Under the pieces are notes generated by a model. That model was not told where the DNA came from and searched no databases. It saw nothing but the letters and a program-made list of their open reading frames with translations. From positions 1-37,258 of the forward strand of contig PAKY01000076.1 of assembly GCA_002706885.1 (NCBI GenBank): a DNA stretch of 37,258 bases, read 5' to 3'. Positions 18,726 through 26,300 of this stretch are shown piece by piece (the stretch's first letter is position 1; the number at the start of each line of letters is the position of its first letter). Source of the stretch: Phycisphaerae bacterium (GTDB lineage: Bacteria; Planctomycetota; Phycisphaerae; Phycisphaerales; UBA1924). Both the position numbers and the translations under genes were made by a program.

Positions 18726-18941
18726 CTACTCCTTGCCCGGTGGCTGGAACGTGGTGCCCGCACCCTGCTGCAACCAGCGATCAATCGCCTCTCGACTGAA
18801 CCGCCAATGCTTCCCGACCTTCTGCCCCGGCACCTTTCCCTCCTGGGCGAGCTTGTAGAGCGTCGACTTCGCGACCTGGAGGTAGGCCGCGAGTTCGTCG
18901 ATCGTCATGACCTGCGGCGGGTCCACGGGGGCGGCCTCCAC
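18726..18941 (-). CDS. small helix-turn-helix protein (excisionase/MerR-like) heading the restriction operon
   Basis: A protein of 71 aa from the GTG at 18941, or 60 aa from the ATG at 18908, which has a weak AGG upstream. The sequence 'MTIDELAAYLQVAKSTLYKLAQEGKVPGQKVGKHWRFSREAIDRWL' is a textbook HTH_17/excisionase-type domain. Its stop lies five bases before the SNF2 helicase start. As first gene of the restriction operon it may be a control protein that delays restriction until methylation is established, a job done by C proteins elsewhere. A recombination directionality factor is the other reading. Confidence 0.82.
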   Translation of the reverse strand: MEAAPVDPPQVMTIDELAAYLQVAKSTLYKLAQEGKVPGQKVGKHWRFSREAIDRWLQQGAGTTFQPPGKE

Positions 18942-18968
18942 GACGCCCCGGCGGGACGTTGCTGCGAG

Positions 18969-18974
18969 ATTCTA
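18969..18974 (-). promoter_or_regulatory. possible -10 box of the restriction operon
   Basis: Minus-strand TAGAAT (five of six matches to TATAAT) lies 28 bases upstream of the GTG of the HTH gene. I see no good -35 at the right distance, so the call is tentative. Confidence 0.25.
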
Positions 18975-19129
18975 CTCGTTGCTAGAACTTGCTGCTTGGA
19001 ACCACGGGGCAGGGACTGACGGCATCGTGTCAGCGATGGGTGCTCGGTCGGCCGGAAGTCATTGTGCGGTCGAGACTTGGAATGGGAGGGAGGGCCGGTG
19101 GTGCGTCCTGAACCCTCGCCGTCCGGCGG

Positions 19130-20170
19130 TCACCTCGCGAGTGCGAGCAGTGACGACGCCTTCTGGTCAACCTCCCAGCGGTCGCCCGCGTTCTTGATGC
19201 GGCCCGCGAGACGGGTCAAAGCGTCCACGACCGCGAAGATCGTGAACGCCCCCTGCTCCCGAGCGATGTCGAGAGCTTCCTTGGCGAGCTGGCGGGTGAT
19301 TCCGTGCTTGGACAGCACCTTCATCACCTCCTCTGCGTCGTCGCCCAGCCGGGCGGTCATCGCCTTGCCGATCGCGGTGGCGAAGCCATCGCGACGCTGG
19401 TCACGCTTCTCGACCAGGGCCTCGACGATCCGACGCATCTCGCGGAGCGAGTCGTGGACGTTCGCCGTGTGCTTGCGGCTGAACTCCACGACCTCGATCG
19501 CGTCCCAGACGATGTGGTTACGGCAGACGGCCTGGAACCAGAACGTCTGGATGCCGACCGACCGCTTGCCCACCTCGCTGTTCCAGACGAAGAACCCGGG
19601 AGCGAACGCCTCGCCGTTGATCTCCGTCCAGCCCGTCGGGTCGATGAGGAAGCAGAACATGTCCTGCTCGCCGCAGTACAGGCCCGTGCCTCCCTGCGTG
19701 CCCGGCGCCCCCGACTCCTGCGGCGGGACGAAGTCCGTCGCGAACTCGCGGAGCATCGTGAGCAGCTCCACGTCGTGAAGCCGGGTGTAGCTCGCCCCGT
19801 GGATGGAGCGGATGAGGTCGCCGTCGGCGTACACCTGCATCGGCTTGCCGCCCACCGGGAGCGTTTCCTCGAACACCTTCGCCGCGGTCCCCGGGCTGAG
19901 CCGGTTGACCGTGTCGCGGCTGATGTTCGCGAGGCTGCAGAGCTGGCCGAATGACCAGCTGTTGAGGCGGTGGCTGTCGATCGGCGTCGTCGCCAACTCC
20001 AATCGACCGTTCGTCGCGATCGCCTGGAGGTCATCGGCCGGCCGCCACAGCAGCTCCGACCGCTCCTTGCGTGCCTGGCAGAACTCGAAAAGGTCCTGCA
20101 TCGTGTTGAACCGCTCGTCCGGGTGTCGCCGGAAGAGCTCATCGTGTGCTCGGGTGAGCGTCTGGCCCAT
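19130..20170 (-). CDS. DUF932-family phage/plasmid protein
   Basis: A 346-aa protein. Its pattern matches DUF932, a family found on phages and plasmids: 'YADGDLIRSIHGASYTRLHDVELLTML' near the middle, 'FCFLIDPTGWTEINGEAFAPGFFVWNSEVGKRSVGIQTFWFQAVCRNHIVW' further on, and a helical C-terminus. The biochemical function is unknown; some members are suspected DNA-binding proteins. The ATG at 20170 follows AAGGAG at a seven-base gap; the longer frame to 20269 runs through hairpins and is not supported. It is transcribed alone or with the upstream unknown gene, from which it is separated by a terminator-like hairpin. Confidence 0.8.
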   Translation of the reverse strand: MGQTLTRAHDELFRRHPDERFNTMQDLFEFCQARKERSELLWRPADDLQAIATNGRLELATTPIDSHRLNSWSFGQLCSLANISRDTVNRLSPGTAAKVFEETLPVGGKPMQVYADGDLIRSIHGASYTRLHDVELLTMLREFATDFVPPQESGAPGTQGGTGLYCGEQDMFCFLIDPTGWTEINGEAFAPGFFVWNSEVGKRSVGIQTFWFQAVCRNHIVWDAIEVVEFSRKHTANVHDSLREMRRIVEALVEKRDQRRDGFATAIGKAMTARLGDDAEEVMKVLSKHGITRQLAKEALDIAREQGAFTIFAVVDALTRLAGRIKNAGDRWEVDQKASSLLALAR

Positions 20171-20484
20171 CGCTGTCTCCTTTCGGGAGAAAAGAACAAA
20201 GGCCGCGTGTCCGCACGCGGCTTGAGGAAAAACCATGTGATTGCACCACCGGCCTCCCGGGACGGACAAACTCCATCACGCGAGACCGGTCAGTCGCTTC
20301 TTCTCGGGACAGCGATGCGAGAGAGCGTGCGGGGAGCCGGATGGGGCACCGGCCGCTCCGCGTCATCCGGACTGGATAACACGAACGGGGACGCTACTCA
20401 AACGGTGTTCTTCTTCCGTCGGCCACCAGGTGGAGCAAGCCCCAATGCATGCTCAAGCGATGGGTATTTCGCCACCTTGTCCTG
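20171..20484. other. intergenic region with leader hairpins
   Basis: No credible gene. The part next to the DUF932 gene holds the hairpin and T-rich run at 20190-20221. A second small hairpin (TCTCC-TTTCG-GGAGA, 20176-20190) would bury the Shine-Dalgarno sequence. The rest shows nothing I can identify. Confidence 0.5.
20190..20221 (-). terminator. terminator or attenuator hairpin upstream of the DUF932 gene
   Basis: Minus strand: GCCGCGTG, loop CGGA, CACGCGGC (20202-20221), a perfect 8-bp stem, followed by CTTTGTTCTTTT (20190-20201). It could end transcripts of the upstream unknown gene or act as a leader attenuator, because it lies only 20 bases before the DUF932 start codon. Confidence 0.55.
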
Positions 20485-21123
20485 TCATGCTGTCTGGGCA
20501 TCCGAGTCGAGCTGTTCGAACTCGGAGCAGGCATCCCGCCAACGTCGAACGATATCGGAGAGTTGCTCACCTGCTTTGGGTTTCTGATCCGGCAGCAACC
20601 GTCCGAGCTTGTCCATCGCGTAGGCCACACTCAGGTTGTTGTAGCCGTCGGACATCTCTCGGATAAGTGCCTTGAAGAACCGGTTGAAGTCGGGGTCCCG
20701 GCGAGTCTTGGGGAGTGTGTGCAGTCTCTCCATCCGGTCGAATTCGTCGTCGTCTGGCGTACTGGCTGTAGCTTCCTCGGCATCATCTTCGGGGTGATTC
20801 GCCAGGTAGACGTCGCGGTAGCTGCCGAGCTTCCAGCCGCGTTCAAGCCAACCACGAATGGTGTCGGGAATGAAGGCCAGCGGCTCGTCGTGCGACACGA
20901 TCACACTGTGAGCGAGGAACACGCTTCGGTCGATATCCCAGATCACGTCGGTGAGATGCAGGCCGAGCGGGTCGGGACATTCGTCGAGTTCCGCACCGTA
21001 GACCACGAGGCCCGAGTACGCGGGGAAGGGCAGCTCGATGGTGCGAGTGAGCACAATCCCAGGAGCGTGCTCGCTCATCGGCGGGACAAACCGGAGGTGG
21101 AGGTCGAGACAAACGGTGTACAT
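20485..21123 (-). CDS. hypothetical protein
   Basis: A 212-aa acidic protein that I do not recognise. The N-terminal half alternates hydrophobic strands ('MYTVCLDLHLRFVPP', 'GLVVYGAELDE', 'SVIVSHDEPLAFIP'), suggesting a beta-rich domain. The C-terminal half is helical and charged after the linker 'EDDAEEATASTPDDDEFD'. No catalytic motif, signal peptide or membrane segment is visible. The ATG at 21123 has GGGAGG upstream at a good distance. It lies 35 bases after the integrase stop on the same strand, so the two may share a transcript. Confidence 0.6.
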   Translation of the reverse strand: MYTVCLDLHLRFVPPMSEHAPGIVLTRTIELPFPAYSGLVVYGAELDECPDPLGLHLTDVIWDIDRSVFLAHSVIVSHDEPLAFIPDTIRGWLERGWKLGSYRDVYLANHPEDDAEEATASTPDDDEFDRMERLHTLPKTRRDPDFNRFFKALIREMSDGYNNLSVAYAMDKLGRLLPDQKPKAGEQLSDIVRRWRDACSEFEQLDSDAQTA

Positions 21124-21158
21124 GGGGCGGCCTCCCTTCGTGACGGGACGCCTGAACG

Positions 21159-22376
21159 CTAGTCCGTTTCGAGCAGTCGCTTCCGAACCCACTCAACCAC
21201 CGCCTTGTTCTCCGGCGGCAGCGGCCGCATGTACACGTCGGCGACCTCCGAAGCGGCTGCGTGCCCGAGCCACCGCTTCATCTCGGCGATGGATGTGCCG
21301 GGCCGGGAGCCGAACTCCGTTGCCCCGAGGTGCCGGAGCACGTAGAAGCCGGAAAGCGTCTTGGGCTTCTCGCCGATCTTCGTGCGGAGCTTCGCCCACC
21401 ACTGCGTCACCGCGTTGGAACGGCCGTGCACGAGGGGCAGGCCGTCCCGCGTGACGAACACCAGCTCGCCCTCCTTGCGGCCGTTCTGCTCGATGTACTC
21501 CGACACGATCCGCCACACCAGCGGCGGCGTCGTCCCGTACCGCTCGATGCCGGTCTTGCCGCGGCGGAGGTCGTACGCCTCCGAGTCGATCTGGCCGACG
21601 CGGAGCACCGTCAGGTCCGACGCTCCGAACCCAAGCCCGATGCCGAGCCAGATCATCGCCCGCCCCCGGTCGTCGGTGGCTACGAGCAGCTTCTCTATTT
21701 GCTTCACGGTTGGCAGAACCCGTTGCTTGCTCGGCTTGCCGTGGGCGACGTCGCGGGAGTCCCAGTTCCAGGCGAGCCGCTGCTGGCCGTGCTCGGGCCG
21801 GCCGGCTCGGTCGATGATCCGCTTGACCATCTGCATCCGCTTGCCGACCTGCGACGCCGAATAGCCCTTGTCGACGAGGTGCCGGTTGAACATCTCGACG
21901 TCGGTCATGGGCAGGTCCTCGACCCGCATGTTGGCAACGGTCCCCTTGCCGTGCCGCTTGTTGATGAAGCCGAGGAAGTCCTTGATGTGGTTCTCACGGT
22001 CGACGTACACCGGGCGAGCGATCGTGCCCCGAGCCCGCGGGGCTCCCTCCTCGCGGATGGAGGCCTCCATGAGGCGGAGCACGCTCGTCGCCACTTCAAG
22101 CAGCGAACCGGGAGCCGCGGCGACGCCACTCCGAGCCGGGGTCCGCCGGACAGGCGGGGCGTCGCCCGAGCCGCTCTCGCCGGCCAAGTGCCGGGCGAGC
22201 CACTTCGTGTAGGCCACCTTCGCTTCGGCCTCGGTCTCGACCTCGAAGCGGTGCTTTTTGGCGATGCCGGTCTTGGGGTCCCGATAGTTGACGTGCCACC
22301 CGATGCCCCGGGTGGTCGTGTGGCAGAGCTTGGGGATCCGCCGCTTCAGATTGACCGAGCCGACCCGCTTTGCCAT
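21159..22376 (-). CDS. int: tyrosine recombinase (phage/plasmid-type integrase)
   Basis: A 405-aa protein. The N-terminal arm/core-binding part spans about residues 1-215, including a SAM-like helical region ('HIKDFLGFINKRHG...MTDVEMFNRHLVDKGYSASQVGKRMQMVKRII'). In the catalytic domain the second arginine is R348 (YVLR), the histidine is H372 (RWLGH), and the nucleophile is Y382 (ADVYMR). Where Arg I is expected the sequence reads GFGASDL, with Gly251 in that place, and the first His of HxxR is Tyr345. The late motifs are intact, so it may still be active with a shifted arginine. It should join DNA at the att-like sites just upstream of its start (22404-22520). The start ATG at 22376 has only a weak ribosome-binding site. 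Confidence 0.88.
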   Translation of the reverse strand: MAKRVGSVNLKRRIPKLCHTTTRGIGWHVNYRDPKTGIAKKHRFEVETEAEAKVAYTKWLARHLAGESGSGDAPPVRRTPARSGVAAAPGSLLEVATSVLRLMEASIREEGAPRARGTIARPVYVDRENHIKDFLGFINKRHGKGTVANMRVEDLPMTDVEMFNRHLVDKGYSASQVGKRMQMVKRIIDRAGRPEHGQQRLAWNWDSRDVAHGKPSKQRVLPTVKQIEKLLVATDDRGRAMIWLGIGLGFGASDLTVLRVGQIDSEAYDLRRGKTGIERYGTTPPLVWRIVSEYIEQNGRKEGELVFVTRDGLPLVHGRSNAVTQWWAKLRTKIGEKPKTLSGFYVLRHLGATEFGSRPGTSIAEMKRWLGHAAASEVADVYMRPLPPENKAVVEWVRKRLLETD

Positions 22377-22403
22377 ATACTCTGGGTGCCTCTCGACGGC
22401 GAC

Positions 22404-22449
22404 TTGGGCTGAAAAAGTCGTGCAAGTCTAGCCCAAAAAGTCGTGCAAG
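22404..22449. repeat. arm-type-like direct repeats and inverted repeat next to int
   Basis: AAAAAGTCGTGCAAG occurs exactly twice, at 22412-22426 and 22435-22449 (23-base period). TTGGGCT (22404-22410) and AGCCCAA (22430-22436) form an inverted repeat around the first copy. Short direct repeats between an integrase start and a tRNA-derived core are the normal place for integrase arm-binding or directionality-factor sites. Confidence 0.6.
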
Positions 22450-22479
22450 CGAGGCGACAACCCGGTTTTCGATACCGTA

Positions 22480-22520
22480 GCGGGTGTAGTTCAGCGGTAG
22501 AACGTCAGCTTCCCAAGCTG
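22480..22520 (+). other. 5' half of a tRNA-Gly(CCC) gene, probable attachment core
   Basis: The 41 bases read as acceptor 5' strand GCGGGTG, D-arm GTTC-loop-GAAC, and anticodon arm with loop TTCCCAA (anticodon CCC). After AAGCTG the sequence no longer fits: there is no T-arm and no matching 3' acceptor strand (CACCCGC). This is therefore half a gene, not a functional tRNA. Its place beside int suggests the crossover core. Confidence 0.7.
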
Positions 22521-23388
22521 GGAACGCATACCGCAACATCTCTTCACACAGACACTTACGATGCTCGCACGGTGACCACCAGCATAAACGCCAGCAGTGC
22601 GGATGCTGGGCTTTGCGACTCGGTGCAGGATTGGCTGGACCATTGCCCAGTCGAGTTGACGCCCGAGCAGCGCATAGCTGTCAACGTCGTGCTCGGAAGG
22701 GGACGCAACCAAGGACGGCCGCGGGTGCCGGATCGATCAGCGAAGACGGATCCGTGACCAATGGCGCTGTCCGAGGTCTGGACGCGACGCCGACGGCTGT
22801 TTCCCACGGTGCGAGCACGCATCGTCTCATGCTGGGTGCCCTTAAGCGACACAGCGACGGTCAGCGACGGAAGAGGGCCGTCCGCCGAAGCCCGATGTTG
22901 CACCTTCTTCGTCGATCCGCAGCGTGAACCTTCGCGATCGAACAGTCGGCCCAAGCACTCGCCATGGTGAACTTTCGATTCGATGAAGCTCACATTGATA
23001 TCGGCGACGCGGGCTGGGCCTGGTAAACTCGGAAGTGGCAGTGCGGCTGAGTACAGCGAGCGGCCTGATGGCTACGAGCAAGGCTGAAGACCGGTGCCGG
23101 GAACCCCAAACGGGTATCCTCGCGGGTCGCCGGACACGAGATCGGATGGATTTCGTGGTGCTAAGATCGGGCTCACTTGGTAGACGAGGGTATTTTGCTG
23201 TTTGCTGCGGCAGTCTGTTGGTTTTGGTACTGAACGGGGCCGCAGGGTGAGAGCTAGACATTGGTGTGCTCTCCGCAGTTATAAACTTTTATACCTATAA
23301 GTAATATCTCGGCGATTCTGAACGAATTCTTCTGCTGTCCCAGTCGGCTGCGTGAGTAGCGACCAATTCTCTCTGGTAGAATCCCGCG
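22521..23388. other. gene-free or decayed region between the att site and the giant helicase gene
   Basis: About 870 bases without a convincing gene. One plus-strand stretch, from a GTG near 22572 to a stop at 22757, encodes a protein-like fragment ('SVQDWLDHCPVELTPEQRIAVNVVLGRG') with no recognised relatives. The base composition turns AT-rich near 23277-23310, just before the next gene. The longer minus-strand frame at 22556-22993 has the Ser/Arg-rich look of a shadow. Confidence 0.5.
23277..23310 (+). promoter_or_regulatory. AT-rich patch with imperfect dyad, candidate promoter/operator of the giant helicase
   Basis: In an otherwise GC-rich window this patch contains ACTTTTATACCTATAAGT (23285-23302), a dyad broken by one extra T. 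It has several TATA-like hexamers and lies about 85-110 bases before the ATG. I cannot assign one -35/-10 pair. Confidence 0.35.
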
Positions 23389-26300
23389 ATGCACGAGGAC
23401 CAGGAAATCGCGGTTCCTGAACGAGAACCACATACCTTGGCGTGCGATATCGCCCTGGAGTACAGCGACCGGGTCAACTTCGCCATGCAGCAGAACGGCG
23501 TCCCTCTCGTGGACTCGGTCCGGCTGACGCTGCGAGAGGCCGGGCAAGTCGACGATCTTCTGGTCGAGCTTACCTTGGAGAACGGTGACGCAGAACCGTG
23601 GCAGGGGCGGATAGCGAGCCTCGACCCGGAGTCGACCACCTCGTTGTCCCCCGATTCATTCCTGCTTTCCGCTCGGAATCTGGCATCGCGGACCGAAGCG
23701 GAGCGGAGCTCGATCGTCTGCCGGGTCTCGAGCCCGGCCGGGCAGGTGCAGCGGTCCTTTGCCGTTGAGCTGCTCGCCTTCGACCAGTGGCCCGGGGTCG
23801 GCCACTACGCCGAGCTTACCGCGGCGTTTGTGACACCCAATCACCCGAGGATTGCCGAAATCCTCGCCGGGGCCCGGCAGCATATGGGGGAGCTGAGCGG
23901 GTCCGATGCGCTGGACGGGTACCAGTCCGGCAGCCGGCACCGGGCCTCCCATCTGGCCGAGGCGTGCTTCAACGCGCTCGTGTCCCGGCGGATCGGCTAC
24001 ATTAGTCCCCCGGCGAGCTTCGAGACGGCCGGCCAGCGTGTCCGGCTCGTCGACCGGATCGCTCGAGAGGGGATGGGGACCTGCCTCGATCTCTCGCTTC
24101 TCTTAGCCGGTCTGTGGGAGCAGTGCGGCCTGCACACGCTCGTGGTGCTGCCCGAAGGGCACGCGATCCCCGCCGTCTGGACGCACGAGGCCCACCTGCC
24201 CGAAGCCGTGATCGACGAGCCGGCCCGGATCCGCAACCTGATCGAGCTGGGCGAGGTCATCCCCGTCGAGTCGACACGCATCACCCAGCCGGACGCGTCG
24301 TTCGCATCGGCGGTCGCCGCAGCGAAGGACCGCCTGCGAAACCCCGGATCGATCTTCCACGCGATCGACATCAGATCCTCACGCAAGCGGGGCGTCCGGC
24401 CGCTGCCGCTCCGGGACGACGGCGAGTCGGGCGTCGATCTCGGGGCGTTGCGGGAGCCCGCGACGGTCGCCGCGTCATCGACGACGATCGACGCTGTATC
24501 GCTCGCGGACCGGGCGGAGGCGAGGCAGCGAGGAGACCGCAGGGAAGAGCCCTCGGAAGCTCCCTCGGATCGGATCGCGCGATGGCAGAGACGCCTGCTC
24601 GATCTCTCGCTCCGCAACCGCCTCCTCAACTTCCGCCCCAGCGGGCGGTCGCTGGGGCTCGCGATCCCGGATCTGCCGGGCGTGGAGGACACGCTCGCCA
24701 GCGGGGCGCGGTTCCGGGTTCTCCCGCGGGATCGGACGGACGAGGCGTTCCTCCGCGAGGAGTTGAAAGCCGGTCACCTGCGCTCGGACGCGACACAAGC
24801 CGAGACGCAGAAACGGCTCCTGAACCTCTTCCGCATCGCCAAGTCGAGCATCGAGGAGACCGGGGCCAACGTCCTGTACCTCGCGCTCGGCTTCCTCAAG
24901 TGGTACGAGAGCGAGACCTCCGAGACCGAGCGCCTCGCACCGCTGATTCTGCTCCCGATCACACTCATCCGCAACGCCTCGGGGGGTGGATACACCTACA
25001 CGCTGAGCCTGAGCGACGAGCCGCTCCGGCCGAACGTCACACTGCTCGAGAATCTCCGCGTTGGGTTCGGGATCGAGACCGATGGGCTCGACGACCTCCC
25101 CGAGGACGAGAGCGGGATCGATGTGCCGCTGATCCTCCGGAGCTTCCGGTCCGCGATCCGGGACATGCCGCGGTGGGAGGTCGAGGAGACCGCTTGCCTA
25201 GGGCTGTTCTCGTTCAACAAGTTCCTGATGTGGAAGGACCTACAGGACAATCTCGATCGGCTCAAAGAGAGCCGGCTGGTCGATCGGCTGGTTAGCGGCT
25301 CGGAGGAGCCATTTGACCCATCTCCGTTCCCGCGGCCCGAGGAACTCGACCAGAAGAGCGCGCCCGACGATCTGCTTTGCACGCGTGACGCGGACTCCTC
25401 GCAGCTCGCGGCCATCCGCGCAGCGGCTGATGGTCGGACATTCGTTCTTGAGGGCCCGCCGGGAACTGGCAAGAGCCAGACGATCGCGAACATCATCGCG
25501 GACACGCTCGCTCGCGGACGGCGCGTCCTCTTCGTTGCCGAGAAGATGGCGGCTCTCTCGGTGGTCCGCAAGCGGCTAGAGGACGACGGGCTCGGCCCCT
25601 TCTGTCTCGAACTGCACTCGGCCAAGGCGTCCAAAAAGCAGGTGCTCGCCCAGCTCGAAGAATCGCTCGACGCCGAGGGAGCCCGCTCGCCCCGGCAGTG
25701 GGACGCGCTGTGCCGGGACCTGCAGGCTACCCGAGACCGGCTGAACGAGTACGTCTGTGAGATGCACACGCCGCGGAAGACCGGCGAGAGCCTCTACCGC
25801 GTGCTGGGTCGGCTGAGCGTCATCGGTGACGGGCCTTCGGTCCCTCCCCCGACCGAGTCGCCCGCCGAGACGTCCGCCGAACAGCTCGACACCTGGAAGC
25901 GTGCGGTCGCTGAGCTCCATCAGCGGGCACGTCCCATCGATCCGCCCGCGGAGTACCCGCTGCGAGGGATCGGTCGCGCCGAGTGGAGCTTCTCGCTCCC
26001 GACCGAGGCACGCGACGCCATCAAGGCCGCCACCGGCAGGCTGCAGGGGCTCTCCGAGGCCTCGCGTGCTTTTCTCGTCGAGACGGGCGTAGACACCGAT
26101 CCGGCGTCGCTCGGACAACAGACCCTGCACGCGCTTGTCCAGGCGGCTGCCGAGCTACAGAAATGCCCCGTCGCGGACCGCCGGCTGATCGACGGGCGTG
26201 ACGCGAAAGGGCTGCGCGAGCAACTGCTCGGCGTCGTCTCGCTAGGGCGCGAACGCGACGGGCTCCGATTCGGGCTGCTGTCGCGGTACCGCGAGGAGTT

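Noticed and set aside
5865-18941. DISARM or BREX system
   Set aside because: An SNF2 helicase and methylase are present, but there is no DUF1998 protein or DISARM-type PLD protein, and no BREX genes such as brxL, pglZ or brxC; mod and res are clearly Type III.
22480-22520. tRNA interrupted by a group I intron
   Set aside because: The break comes after the 3' side of the anticodon stem, not in the loop, and no 3' exon is seen downstream.
22480-22555. Complete tRNA-Gly gene
   Set aside because: The sequence fits a tRNA only through the anticodon arm; there is no T-arm and no 3' acceptor strand.
24114-25295. Long plus-strand frame of 393 codons inside the giant helicase gene
   Set aside because: Arg/Ala/Pro-rich composition without domains; a GC-driven shadow of the real frame.
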